From the NCBI GenBank assembly GCA_905182425.1, contig CAJJBP010000003.1:1-64000 (forward strand): a DNA stretch of 64,000 bases, written 5' to 3'. The notes below the pieces were generated by a model, which was given only the letters and a program-made list of their open reading frames with translations, ran no database searches and was not told where the DNA came from. Positions 27,664 through 38,060 of this stretch are shown one piece after another (the first letter of the stretch is position 1; each line of letters starts with the position of its first letter). This stretch comes from an uncultured Planktomarina sp. (lineage in GTDB: Bacteria > Pseudomonadota > Alphaproteobacteria > Rhodobacterales > Rhodobacteraceae). The translations under genes were made by a program, and so were the position numbers.

Positions 27664-28982
27664 GCGGTCGTAATCTCATTGCGGCTAACATGCCGTCCCG
27701 ATTTGACCGCATGACGTCCCGCTGACCAAACATCAGTCACAACGGCATCTTTAGCGGCAAAGACTAACCCGTCCAAAAGCTGGTCATCGCGTAGGTAGCA
27801 AAGTGCGGGTGATGTACTGTCGATCGCGACCAGATCGGCCAATTCGCCGATGGCAACGGCACCTGTACCGCGACCCAAAGCCTGCGCCCCGCCTTTTGCA
27901 GCACCCATATAAAGCGCTTCGCCTACAGAGCCTTCCCCCGCTACCATCACATTGCGCGCTTTGTCACGAAGTCGCTGCGAATATTCCAAGGTGCGTAATT
28001 CTTCGGTCAGCGAAATCAACACATTTGAATCTGACCCGATGCCAAAGACCCCATTTTCGGCCAAGTAACCTGGACCATTAAACGCCCCATCGCCCAAATT
28101 TGCTTCTGTCACAGGGCAAAGACCGGCAACAGCGCCAGACCGCGCCATTTGCACGGTCTCTTCTGTGGTCATGTGGGTCGCATGAATCATGCACCAACGC
28201 GTCGTCACATCGACATTGGCAAGCAGCCATTCTACTGGTCGCGCACCAAGCCAACCTTGAATATCGGCTACCTCTTTGGGTTGCTCCGCAATATGAATAT
28301 GAACCGGGCCAGATTCATGTACTTTAAGGACAGCCGTTAAATCTTCGGGTGACGTGGCCCTCAATGAATGCGGTGCTATGCCAACAAGACAGTCTGCAGG
28401 TAGATCGGCTACAACCTCTTGGGCACGCGCAACCAACGCGTTGAACTGATCAACGGAATTTCCAAATCGGGCCTGACCCGCCTCAAGCGGCACCATTCCA
28501 GCCCCGCCGTACGTATATAGAACTGGCAAATGTGTCAGACCAATACCCGTCTTCTCTGCAGCCGCGGCAATGCTCGCCGACAACTCACCCGGATCTTCAT
28601 AAGGGGTACCTCCTGTTTGATGATGTAGGTAATGAAACTCGCCAACACTTGCATAGCCCGCCTCTTGCATCTCTAGAAAGACGAATGCTGAAATAGCCTC
28701 GATATGATCAGGTGTAAGGTTCGCCGTAAAACGGTACATCAAATCACGCCACGTCCAGAAGCTATCTTTGCCAGCCATGCGAAACTCAGTCATACCCGCC
28801 ATCGCGCGCTGAAAACTGTGACTGTGCAAGTTGGCCAGTGCCGGCAGAACAGTATCCACTACTACATCCGACACCTCTGGGTTCTGCCCAATATCAATGG
28901 TGCTGATCCGCCCGCTCGTGAAAGTCAAACGCACATTTTTCGCCCAACCGTCGGGCAGTTTGGCTTGTTTTGCGAAAATCAT
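27624..28982 (-). CDS. hutF: Formimidoylglutamate deiminase
   Basis: This 452-residue amidohydrolase-superfamily zinc enzyme converts N-formimidoyl-glutamate to N-formylglutamate and ammonia, the first step of the two-step HutF/HutG branch. Motifs are LANLHSHSFQRAMAGMTE (metal-binding HxH), VHIHIAEQPKE (His), MIHATHMT (His) and GIGSDSNVLIS (Asp). The frame is complete. It is transcribed away from hutI, with a candidate HutC operator in the 73-base divergent gap. Base composition looks GC-richer than flanking DNA. Confidence 0.95.
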   Translation of the reverse strand: MIFAKQAKLPDGWAKNVRLTFTSGRISTIDIGQNPEVSDVVVDTVLPALANLHSHSFQRAMAGMTEFRMAGKDSFWTWRDLMYRFTANLTPDHIEAISAFVFLEMQEAGYASVGEFHYLHHQTGGTPYEDPGELSASIAAAAEKTGIGLTHLPVLYTYGGAGMVPLEAGQARFGNSVDQFNALVARAQEVVADLPADCLVGIAPHSLRATSPEDLTAVLKVHESGPVHIHIAEQPKEVADIQGWLGARPVEWLLANVDVTTRWCMIHATHMTTEETVQMARSGAVAGLCPVTEANLGDGAFNGPGYLAENGVFGIGSDSNVLISLTEELRTLEYSQRLRDKARNVMVAGEGSVGEALYMGAAKGGAQALGRGTGAVAIGELADLVAIDSTSPALCYLRDDQLLDGLVFAAKDAVVTDVWSAGRHAVKSGRHVSRNEITTAYRATMQSLIALL

Positions 28983-29002
28983 TTAGGCGCCTTTTTAACC
29001 TT

Positions 29003-29016
29003 TATGTATAGACATA
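29003..29016. promoter_or_regulatory. Candidate HutC operator
   Basis: TATGTATAGACATA has perfect five-base arms (TATGT/ACATA) around ATAG. It lies in the hutF/hutI divergent promoter region and resembles the TGTATATACA-like sites of HutC-type GntR repressors. The regulator gene is at 34361-35050. Confidence 0.55.
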
Positions 29017-29055
29017 ATACAGTTTATTGCGTATTATAAAAGACTAATTTGTGCC

Positions 29056-30321
29056 ATGGATAACCTGAAGATGATGAGAACTAGTAAGCTCTTTGTTGAC
29101 CTTAACGCAGCAACGATGTGCAAGAACCAAAACGCCTATGGCATGATTGAAAACGCGGCAATAGCCATAACTGATGGGATGATTGCGTGGGTTGGACCAG
29201 TCGCAGAATTACCTACAGCCTTCGCAAGCCTGCCCCGTGAAGGCTTTGGTGGCCGCACTGTCACGCCCGGTCTGAGTGGACTGCCACACCCATATTGTGT
29301 CATGGAGGTGATCGTGCCAGTGGAATTTGAAATGCGCTTGCAGGGCGCGAGCATACGAAGAGATTGGCGCGCGCTGGGGGCGGAATTCTCTCCACGGTGA
29401 CCGCGACGCGAGCTGCCTCAGAAAGTCACGCTCCTTCGACGACGCTCTTTTACGCCGCGTGGACGCGTTGATTGCCGAAGGCGCGACTCATCATCGAAGT
29501 AAAGTCTGGTTACGGCCTCGATCACAGATACCGAGCTGCGTAAAATGCTTCGGGTCGCTCGCTCGAATCGCGCAAGAATCGACAGCCATCCGCGTCAAGA
29601 CCTCTTTCCTTGGGGCTCATGCCAGTGCCACCTACAGAATATTCAGCTGGCCATGCGGACCAATATATCGATGAGGTCTGCATTCCGAGCCCTACTGCGC
29701 CGCCCATGCTGAGGGTCTGGTCGATGCCGTCGATGGGTTCTGCGAAGGCATTGCGTTTCAACCCGATCGCAAATTGCCGCGTGTCTTTGATGCTGCGCCG
29801 TCGAGCTTGGCCTTGCCTGTGAAGCTTCACGCCGAGCAGCTCTCCAACTTTGGGCGGGGCCAAACTGGCCGCATCGCTACGGCGCGTTGTCGGCAGATCA
29901 CGTCGAGTATCTTGACGAAGAGGGCGTCAAAGCGATGGCCAAATCGGGAACTACGGCTGTGATTCTTCCAGGCGCATTCTACACGTTGCGTGAAGAACGG
30001 ATGCCACCCATTGCGTTATTTCGAAAGCACGAAGTCAAGATGGCAGTCGCCACAGATTGCAATCCAGGCTCTTCACCGATCTCGTCGTTACTGCTGTCCA
30101 TGAACATGGCCTGTACCTTGTTCCGTGTGACCCCGGAAGAAGCATTGGCAGGTATAACACGGAACGCTGCTGCAGCTTTGGGCGCTAGTGATACCGGCAC
30201 TATCGAAGTTGGAAAACGTGCGGACATTGCTGTCTGGAACGCTAACCATCCCGCCGAATTGGCCTACAGAATCGGCTTTAATCCCCTAGAACACAGAATT
30301 TTTGGAGGCAATATTGTCTAG
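29056..30321 (+). pseudogene. hutI: Imidazolonepropionase, multiply frameshifted
   Basis: HutI hydrolyses 4-imidazolone-5-propanoate to N-formimidoyl-glutamate. Fragments in all three frames match the family in order: SKLFVDLNAATM and GGRTVTPGL at the start, [59 protein letters not shown], then an unbroken tail from about 29887 ([20 protein letters not shown]...[15 protein letters not shown]). Several indels occur between 29270 and 29880, and the metal-binding HTH motif near 29285 is garbled. The gene cannot make protein as written. Protein-level similarity is otherwise high, so the damage is recent or artefactual. Confidence 0.9.
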
Positions 30322-31845
30322 TCTCACTTTGGTGCCCGGTAACGCCACACTTGATCATCTTTCCGGAATTTACTGGCAAAGCCTGTCTGTCAAACTCGAT
30401 AGGGAATGCAAATCCGATGTCGAGGAGGCCTGCAGGCGCGTTCAAGCTGCTGCCATCGGAGATAAGCCAGTTTACGGCGTCAATACTGGTTTCGGAAAAC
30501 TAGCGAGCATTAAGATTGATGCCGCAGATGCTGAAACACTCCAACGCAACCTAATTCTCAGCCACTGCTGTGGAGTGGGTGATCCCATCTCGAACCAAAT
30601 GGTTCGGCTTATGATGTCGCTAAAGCTCTTGTCTTTCGGACGTGGGGCATCTGGAGTCCGATGGAGTCTGGTCGAACTACTCGAGCAAATGCTCGAACAT
30701 GGTGTGACACCTATCGTTCCAGGCCAAGGTTCCGTTGGTGCGTCAGGAGACCTAGCGCCTCTTGCACACATGACGGCAGTTGTAATCGGAGAAGGCCAAG
30801 CAGAGTTTCGAGGCGTGGTTCTCCCTGGCGCTGAAGCACTCAAACAGGCAGGTCTTACTCCGATTACGCTTGGCCCAAAAGAAGGACTGGCCTTTATAAA
30901 CGGAACTCAATTCTCAACCGCATTTGCTTTGGCAGGCCTTTTTGAGGCATGGCGAGCAGCTCAAACGCGCTGATCACATCGGCGCTGTCCACGGACGCAA
31001 TCATGGGGTCGACTGCTCCGTTGCAGCCTGAAATCCACCTGCTTCGGGGTCACCGTGGCCAGATCGAGGCGGGTGAGACCATGTCCACTCTTCTTGATGG
31101 CTCAGAAATCCGCGATAGTCACATGGTAGATGACGCACGCGTCCAAGACCCGTATTGCATCCGCTGCCAGCCACAGGTCACCGGTGCTGCAATGGATGTT
31201 TTACGTATGGCGTCCCAAACGCTCGAGATTGAGGCCAATGCCGCGACGGATAACCCATTGGTTTTGGTCGAAGCCAATCTAATCGTCTCAGGCGGCAACT
31301 TTCACGCTGAACCAGTTGGCTTTGCTGCTGACATGATCGCCCTCGCTGTTTCAGAGATTGGAGCGATTTCACAAAGGCGTATCGCATTGATGGTTGATCC
31401 AGCGCTGAGCCACGACTTACCTCCGTTCTTGACACCAAACCCCGGCCTTAACTCGGGCTTGATGATTGCGGAAGTTACGACTGCGGCTCTCATGAGTGAA
31501 AACAAGCATCTTGCGAACCCGTGTGTAACCGACAGCACGCCCACAAGCGCAAACCAAGAAGATCACGTTTCTATGGCGGCTCACGGAGCGCGTAGATTGA
31601 TGCGCATGACAAAAAACCTCAATTATATCCTTAGTGTTGAGCTAATTTGTTCAGCTCAAGGCATTGAGTTCCGTCGGCCGCTCCAAACCAGTGTGCCTTT
31701 GCAGTCTGTCTTAGAACGCTTGCGGCAGGACGTAGCTACTCTTGAGAACGATCGTTACATGCTCCTGGAGCTAATGTAGTTCTTGACTGCTTCAACTAAA
31801 ATTATTGATGCGGCAAAGATTGGTTTGCCGGGACTTGCAGCATGA
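30314..31845 (+). pseudogene. hutH: Histidine ammonia-lyase, frameshifted
   Basis: HutH removes ammonia from histidine to give urocanate. The start is probably the TTG at 30314, since GGAGG lies 5 bases before it and overlaps the hutI end. The MIO-forming Ala-Ser-Gly is intact in [16 protein letters not shown] one-base loss near 30968 separates AWRAAQT from [13 protein letters not shown]. Near the end, an in-frame TAG at 31777 interrupts, but the same frame resumes with TKIIDAAKIGLPGLAA and stops at 31843-31845, overlapping the hutG ATG. With the indels repaired, length is about 510 residues, normal for HutH. Confidence 0.9.
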
Positions 31846-32634
31846 AACCAGTTTCAATTCATCAAGGTAAGGGCCCATTAGTTTTGGGATTTCCGCACGG
31901 CGGAACATACGTTCCCAAAGCTATAGCATCAAAGATGAACCAACGAGGTCAGGGTCTTGATGATACCGACTGGCATATAGCACAGCTCTACGCTGGCTTG
32001 GATTTTGAGGGCGACAACAGTTGAAGCTACATTCCATCGATACGTCATCGATGCGAACCGTGATCCAGCAGGACCATCTCTTTATCCGGGACAAAATACC
32101 ACACGCTTGTGCCGCTGAACTGACTTCGACGGGCGTCCATTTGATAAGACTGGGAAGAGCCTCCTGACGAGTGATATCGAACACCGGACCCTAATATTTC
32201 ACGCTCCATACCATGCTGCACTGTCAGTGCAGATTGAGCGGGTCCAAGCGATCCACGGCTTCGCGATCCTCTATGATTGCCATTCAATCCGCTCCCACAT
32301 TCCGTTTCTGTTTGACGGCACCTTGCCTGATTTCAACATTGGGACAAATGCAGGTGTCACCTGTGCACCAGAGTTGAGCAGCCTCATGCTGTTGCAGACA
32401 TGCGAATGTCAGGGCTACACCTCGATCACCAATGGCCGCTTCAAAGGTGGCTGGACAACGCGCCATTATGGGTGCCCTGATGAAGGGTTGCACGCGATCC
32501 AGATGGAACTCGCACAGAGTACCTACCTAACGAACGAAGCTGGCCCGTGGGCCTTTGACGGGAACAAAGCAGCACCCTGGACCCACCTCAAATCAATCCT
32601 ACAAATCCGCTTGCTCACACTGGAGGCCACATGA
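31842..32634 (+). pseudogene. hutG: N-formylglutamate amidohydrolase, frameshifted
   Basis: HutG hydrolyses N-formylglutamate to glutamate and formate, following HutF. The start MKPVSIHQGKGPLVLGFPHG followed by GTYVP is in frame to 32024. Between about 32020 and 32230 the frame changes more than once (FHRYVIDANRDPAG and YPGQNTT can be read in other frames). The end from about 32227 is open: ERVQAIHGFAILYDCHSIRS, then HIPFLFDGTLPDFNIGTN and ITNGRFKGGWTTRHYG. It overlaps hutH and hutU by ATGA at both ends. Confidence 0.88.
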
Positions 32635-34315
32635 GCGATCCTCGCAAGAACACCCGCGACATCTACCCCGCTACAGGAACGGAACTGACCGCTAAAAGCT
32701 GGCTAACCGAGGCCCCCTTGCGGATGCTGATGAACAACCTGCACCCGGATGTGGCTGAAAACCCGCATGAACTTGGTAGTCTACGGGGGCATCGGCCGAG
32801 CAGCACGGACGTGGCAAGACTTTGACTGTATCGTTGCACAGCCTGCGCGACTGGAGGAAGACGAGACGCTGCGTGGTGCAATCTGGCAAACCCAGTTGGG
32901 TGTTCCAGACCCACAAAGATGCACCGCGTGTTTTAATTGCTAACTCTAACCTCGTTCCGCATTGGGCAACATGGGATCACTTTCAATGAGCTCGATAAAA
33001 AGGGCCTGGCCATGTATGGCCAGATGACCGCTGGCTCATGGATTTACATCGGCACCCAAGGCATCGTTCAAGGGACCTATGAAACCTTTGTGGAAGCTGG
33101 CCGCCAGCACTATGATGGCTAACCTCACCGGTACGTGGATTTTGACTGGCGGTATTAGGCGGCATGGGTGGCGCCCAACCATCTCGCCGCGGTGATGGCT
33201 GGTGCCTGCTGTCTCGCTGTTGAATGTCGAACGCCGACAGATGATTTCCGTCTGCGGACACGATACGTCGATCGAAAACGGATGACACTAGATGAAGCGC
33301 TTAGCCATGATCGATCGCTGGACTGCCGCAGGGGAGGCAAATCCGTTGGCTTGCTTGGCAATGCGGCCGACGTATTCCCTGAACTTGGTCAAACGTGGCG
33401 TGCGTCCCGATATGGTGACTGATCAAACCTCTGCGCACGATCCAATTCACGGTTACCTGCCACAGGGTTGGACAATGGCGCAGTGGCGCAAGAAGGACGT
33501 GAAGCGCCCCTAAGGCTGTCGAGAAAGGCGCGCCGCGCGTCTATGAAAGTACAGGTTTCAGCGATGGTAGATTTCTGGAATGCTGGTGTCCCAACGCTTG
33601 ATTACGGCAACAATATTCGCCAGAGTGGCCCTGGACGAAGGACTTGGAGAATGCCTTTGATTTTCCCTGGTTTTGTACCTAGCTTACATACGTCCACTGT
33701 TCTGCCGTGGCATTGGCCCGTTCCGTTGGGTGGCGCTGTCGGGCGACCCTGAAGACATCTACAAAACTGATGCTAAGGTCAAAGAGATCCTCTTTGAAGA
33801 CAAGCATCTGCATAATTGGCTTGATATGGCCCGCGAGCGGATTAGCTTCCAGGGTCTGCCTGCGCGCATTTGCTGGGTCGGTCTGGGTGTGCGTCACAAG
33901 TTGGGCCTCGCCTTCAACGAGATGGTACGCACGTGGTGAATTGAGCGCCCCGATTGTAATTGGGCGCGACCACCTTGACTCAGGCTCTGTCGCTTCGCCC
34001 AAACCGCGAAACAGAAGCATGAAAGACGGCTCTGACGCCGTGTCGGACTGGCCGTTGCTGAACGCACTGCTGAATACACGCATCGGGAGCCACTTGGGTT
34101 TCTCTGCATCATGGTGGCGGCGTCGGGATGGGGTTCTAGCCAACATTCTGGCGATGGTGATCTGCTGCCGATGGCACCGAGGACGCAGCCGCCGGATGCG
34201 ACGGGTTCTGTGGAACGATCCAGCCACCGGTGTGATGCGCCATGCCGATGCAGGCTATGGAGACGCACTGGACTGCGCCCGTGAAAATGGCCTGAACCTG
34301 CCTGGTATTTTATAA
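32631..34315 (+). pseudogene. hutU: Urocanate hydratase, multiply frameshifted
   Basis: HutU hydrates urocanate to imidazolone propanoate with tightly bound NAD. Family segments appear in order across all frames: [20 protein letters not shown]-like start ([10 protein letters not shown]), [23 protein letters not shown]-type loop, [95 protein letters not shown] and the tail [12 protein letters not shown]. At least eight indels are needed to join them. Length after repair would be near the normal 555-560 residues. The gene is nonfunctional as written. Confidence 0.9.
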
Positions 34316-34321
34316 AAAAAT

Positions 34322-34352
34322 TGCGCTGCTGTCAGACGATGGCAGTGGCGCA
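34322..34352. terminator. Bidirectional terminator between hutU and hutC
   Basis: A stem with TGCGC/GCGCA ends and GU-rich middle spans 34322-34352. It is preceded by seven A (34314-34320) and followed by five T (34353-34357), giving a T-run on either strand for the convergent hutU and hutC genes. Confidence 0.8.
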
Positions 34353-34360
34353 TTTTTGGT

Positions 34361-35050
34361 TTAGTACCGGGTCGTCAAACGGTGACCAGGCTTGTACGTA
34401 AGCCGAACATAGGTGACTGCTTGTCCTTCCCACCATGTTGACCGTTCGATGGTAAAAACTGGATCGCCCAAGGCGCAGGTCAGATAATCATTTAGTCTTT
34501 GATCAGCCAATCCTGCCGAAAAACTGATTTCAACGTCCGAAAATGGTATTGTAGAAACAAGCCACTCATTTGGTCCTATATCTGAAAAATTTACTGTTTG
34601 CGCCTGGGGCAAGCTAACAAGATTTATCCATCTATCTTCATGCTGGTAGGGATCACCATCAGCATAATGCATGCAAACTAAACGCAAAACTTCGCTTTTT
34701 TGGGATAGTTTAAGCCGTGCGCACAGCCAACCTGGTGCTGGTTCAACAGAACTGCTGACAAGAGAATAACGGTATTCAGCGCTCTTTGCCTCGATTTCGG
34801 CACGCACAATGGGGATGTCAAACCGCGCTTGACGGATAGGAGTCATCCGAACACGTGTACCTGACTTTCTACGTCTCTCAATAAGGCCTTCTTCAGCAAG
34901 CTCGCGCATCGCACGGTTTACTGTGGAACGCACGCAGCCGTAAGTCATGGCAAGATCTACTTCATTGGGAATAAGGCTGCCGAGAGCCCATTCCCCTTTG
35001 GTGATCTTTGACAAGATATCCGATTTGACATCCTTGTATGCGGCTTTCAT
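34361..35050 (-). CDS. hutC: Histidine utilisation repressor (GntR family)
   Basis: This 229-residue HutC-subfamily GntR regulator has a winged helix in residues 1-75 (LGSLIPNEVDLAMTYGCVRS, TVNRAMRELAEEGLIERRR) and a UTRA effector domain ending in ERSTWWEGQAVTYVRLTYKP, where urocanate-type ligands bind in the family. One departure is Cys in GCVRSTVNRA, where most members have SRxTV. The frame is intact although the enzymes it would regulate are not. It is convergent with hutU. Confidence 0.88.
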   Translation of the reverse strand: MKAAYKDVKSDILSKITKGEWALGSLIPNEVDLAMTYGCVRSTVNRAMRELAEEGLIERRRKSGTRVRMTPIRQARFDIPIVRAEIEAKSAEYRYSLVSSSVEPAPGWLCARLKLSQKSEVLRLVCMHYADGDPYQHEDRWINLVSLPQAQTVNFSDIGPNEWLVSTIPFSDVEISFSAGLADQRLNDYLTCALGDPVFTIERSTWWEGQAVTYVRLTYKPGHRLTTRY

Positions 35051-35220
35051 GGTAGACAGCCTCGCTTATATTATGACTACTTTGTTCTATATTACATCAG
35101 ATTTAATCTTGACCCAAGTACTCATCCAACGCGCTACTGCGTCAGGAAAGCTAATCTGCTGGGTGTGCTGAGCGGGAGCTAGTGCTTCGCACGCGCAGCG
35201 ATGTTTAATTAACAAACTTG

Positions 35221-35340
35221 TTCCTAAATTAAAAATGGCGGCCTCCGCAAAAAGGCCGCCGATCGTTGGACCAACGTTGGCCTAGTTTTTAAGGTTTGTC
35301 CAAATTTGATCATATATTGTCTGTGTCGCTTGATCGCAAA
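35221..35340 (-). repeat. Authentic potD 3' end and terminator (partner of 26731-26850)
   Basis: This is the intact copy of the repeat: potD final codons, stop at 35282-35284, the palindrome CCAACGTTGG at 35271-35280 and the terminator. Together with the decayed copy it brackets the hut block (about 8.4 kb) in direct orientation. Confidence 0.85.
35237..35260 (-). terminator. Rho-independent terminator of the pot operon
   Basis: On the minus strand a GGCGGCCT/AGGCCGCC stem with an eight-base loop is followed by ATTTTTAATTT. It closes the potABCD transcript 22 bases past the potD stop. Confidence 0.88.
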
Positions 35341-36310
35341 CTTCAATAAACGCGCCGTCGCCTGCTGTTGCTGGTGGGTTTGATTCTGGCAATGTTGCCA
35401 ATGCTGGATCAAGGTATTCTTCGGCACCTGAGACACCCAAGCCATAACGTGCATAATTTGAAACTGCCGCTATGTTTTCTGGTACAAGCATGAAGTCCAT
35501 AAATGCAATTGCGCTATCGCGGTTTGGGGCGTCATTTAAGAGGACAACGTTATCCATCCAAACAACGTAGCCTTGTGTTGGGAAGGCGTATTTAATGGAG
35601 GCGCGCTCTTCGCGGGCCTTTGCGCTGAAACCGTCATAGATCATTCCAACAGATGCATCCCCCGATACTAAAACTTCACGTGCGGTGTCTGAATTGAACG
35701 ACGCCCAATGCTTTTTTGCCCCCTCCAGCATATCATTTAGGGCCTGTAATTGCTCTCTATCACTTGAGCATTGTGGGAAACCCATGTGGAGTGATGCGAG
35801 AGCCATTACTTCGCCTTGACTGTCGAGCATATTAATTTTACCTGACAGCTCAGCTGGCGGATTAAACAGAATATCAGTTGTGTTTATGTCGCCATCATAA
35901 TCATCAGTGTTGACCGAAAAGGATGTTGATCCCCACTGATAAGGAATAGAATGTTTGCGGCCTGGATCAAAAGAAGGGTCTGCCCAGGCGGGTGAGATAT
36001 TTCCTTTGTTGGATAGCTCTCCGTCTGCAATCGTATCGAGCAAGCCCTGATTTGCCATAATGGCAACCATATAATCACCTGGCACGGCAACGTCATAAGT
36101 ACCCATGCCGCCGGCTTTCAATGATGCGAGCATGGCTTCGTTCGAGTCGAACGTATCCATGGTGACTGATATTCCTGTTTCAGCTGTGAACTTTTCAAGC
36201 AACTCTGCGGGCATGTACTCAAACCAGTGATAGATTACGAGTTCGCCATTCGCAGCAGCAGAATTTGCTATTAAGGCTAAGGCCATAGCAGTTTTTGTCA
36301 TAAGTTTCAT
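35282..36310 (-). CDS. potD: Spermidine/putrescine-binding protein
   Basis: This 342-residue periplasmic receptor of the PotD/PotF family has a signal peptide (MKLMTKTAMALALIANSAAA, cleaved near residue 20) followed by GELVIYHWFEYMPAELLEKF, the family start. Other family segments are YDVAVPGDYMVAIMANQGLL, IPYQWGSTSFSVN and SVGMIYDGFSAKAREE. Polyamine specificity is inferred from family and from the acetylpolyamine amidohydrolase in the same orientation. It is the last gene of the operon. Confidence 0.93.
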   Translation of the reverse strand: MKLMTKTAMALALIANSAAANGELVIYHWFEYMPAELLEKFTAETGISVTMDTFDSNEAMLASLKAGGMGTYDVAVPGDYMVAIMANQGLLDTIADGELSNKGNISPAWADPSFDPGRKHSIPYQWGSTSFSVNTDDYDGDINTTDILFNPPAELSGKINMLDSQGEVMALASLHMGFPQCSSDREQLQALNDMLEGAKKHWASFNSDTAREVLVSGDASVGMIYDGFSAKAREERASIKYAFPTQGYVVWMDNVVLLNDAPNRDSAIAFMDFMLVPENIAAVSNYARYGLGVSGAEEYLDPALATLPESNPPATAGDGAFIEVCDQATQTIYDQIWTNLKN

Positions 36311-36327
36311 TTATATAACTCCTTGTT

Positions 36328-37134
36328 TTACTTTGTTTTATCCCACTTCGATATGAAGTAGGAAATTGTGACCATCACGATTGAGAGGCATAGAAGCATC
36401 GTAGAGATCGCCATGATATTGGGCTTAAGCCCTTGTTTCACCGAGCCAAAGATTGCTGTTGGAAGGGTTTCAATACCCGCCCCTTTAACAAAGTTGGTGA
36501 TGATGAAATCATCGAGGCTGACAATAAAGGCCAGCAAGAAGCCTGAGATGATGCCAGGCAACATCAGTGGAAGAAGTATACGTCGGAACGCTTGCGACCT
36601 AGTAGCATATAAATCCATAGCCGCATGCTCAAAGCTGTCCTCGATCCCTTGCATCCGCGCTTGAATAGGCAAGTACGCAAAGGGAATACAAAATGCAGTG
36701 TGTGCGATGAGGATGGTAAGATAGCCGCGCGTAAACCCAATAGAATTAAAAAAGATTAATGTTGCCACAGCAAGTACGATCTCAGGGACCATGATTGGGA
36801 GTGTTATAAGGCCTAAGGAGGGAGTCCGCAGTCGGTATTGACCGCCCCGTACAATTGCCGTTGCAGCCGCAGTAGCAATGCATGTTGCCAAAGTGCCTGC
36901 AATGAAAGCGATAGAAAATGAATTAAAAGCTGCTTGTTTAAACTTGGTACTTTCAGGGCCAATAAATACGTCCACATACCATCGAAACGACAGGCCTTTC
37001 CAAACAGTAATAGAGTTCGATGCGTTAAATGAATAGATAGTTACTACTATAAGTGGTGCATAGAGTATTACCATACAAAAAATTGTTGCCAGTCTGAAAC
37101 CTGAGTAAGTTTTCACGTCTGTTGTGGGGTTCAT
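36328..37134 (-). CDS. potC: Spermidine/putrescine ABC permease
   Basis: This 268-residue inner-membrane permease of the PotC/PotI type has six hydrophobic spans and an EAA loop EHAAMDLYATRSQAFRRILL followed by PLMLPG. The segment FIVSLDDFIITNFVKGAG is characteristic of PotC. Its start overlaps the potB stop by ATGA and the potD gene follows after 17 bases. Confidence 0.94.
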   Translation of the reverse strand: MNPTTDVKTYSGFRLATIFCMVILYAPLIVVTIYSFNASNSITVWKGLSFRWYVDVFIGPESTKFKQAAFNSFSIAFIAGTLATCIATAAATAIVRGGQYRLRTPSLGLITLPIMVPEIVLAVATLIFFNSIGFTRGYLTILIAHTAFCIPFAYLPIQARMQGIEDSFEHAAMDLYATRSQAFRRILLPLMLPGIISGFLLAFIVSLDDFIITNFVKGAGIETLPTAIFGSVKQGLKPNIMAISTMLLCLSIVMVTISYFISKWDKTK

Positions 37135-38060
37135 ATTTTTGCCCCCGCGCTGCGTTGTGGTCGGGCGATGATAAGCAAGACTGACATAACCAAAGTCAAT
37201 AATATCATCGAAGCGGCAGCGCCAAAAGGCCAGTTTCCTGCGTTCCCTTTGAACTGTTCCTCAATTAATGAACCGATCATAAAGTTTTTTGCACCACCTA
37301 GAAGATCAGGTGCAAGAAAGGCTCCTAAGCTCGGTACAAATACCAAAATGCACCCTGCAACGACACCAGGTTTCACGGCAGGTAGAACAATACGGCGCAA
37401 CGTATTCCATTTTGAAGCATAAAGGTCTGCAGCAGCTTCTGACATAGTGAAATTATACCGCTCAACAGAGGCGTAGATCGGTAAAACCATAAAGGGTAAA
37501 TAGCTATAAAATAACCCTAACTGTACTGCCAAGTTCGTATTGATGATACGCAAGGGGTCATCAACAAGCCCGGTGCTCATGAGTAAATCATTGAGAGGCC
37601 CCTCGTCACGTAACAGAAATTTCATCGAAACGGTTCGAATGAGTAGATTCACCCAGTAGGGGATGGTAATCAAAAAGACCCAAAGAGCGCGCGTATTTTC
37701 TGGTCGGGTTGCTATGTAATAAGCCGTTGGAAACCCGATTAGTAATGCTAGTACGGTTGCTAAACCTGCTTGCCAAATAGACCGCCAGAATATTGTTATA
37801 TAGGTCCATTGTAATGTTGGGTCACCATCACCGAACAGCCCTCGGTCAAAAAAGAACTGGTCATAAGCAGCAAGGGAAAAATCCCAAATGACGCCACCAC
37901 GAAATTCTTTTGTTAAGAAGGAATAGATTAACATTACGCAAACAGGTGCAAGTACAAAAGTTCCTAGGATGGCCCAAGAGGGCATCAATAACCAATGGCG
38001 AGCTTTGTTGTAGACGTCAGTAGTGGACGATCCACCTGTGGTGCCGTTGCCACTCGCCAT
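37131..38060 (-). CDS. potB: Spermidine/putrescine ABC permease
   Basis: This 309-residue permease of the PotB/PotH type has the EAA loop EAAADLYASKWNTLRRIVLP and the family segment FVPSLGAFLAPDLLGGAKN. It has a hydrophilic cytoplasmic N terminus of about 25 residues before the first span. It is coupled to potA (stop and start meet at 38060) and potC (ATGA). Confidence 0.94.
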   Translation of the reverse strand: MASGNGTTGGSSTTDVYNKARHWLLMPSWAILGTFVLAPVCVMLIYSFLTKEFRGGVIWDFSLAAYDQFFFDRGLFGDGDPTLQWTYITIFWRSIWQAGLATVLALLIGFPTAYYIATRPENTRALWVFLITIPYWVNLLIRTVSMKFLLRDEGPLNDLLMSTGLVDDPLRIINTNLAVQLGLFYSYLPFMVLPIYASVERYNFTMSEAAADLYASKWNTLRRIVLPAVKPGVVAGCILVFVPSLGAFLAPDLLGGAKNFMIGSLIEEQFKGNAGNWPFGAAASMILLTLVMSVLLIIARPQRSAGAKI

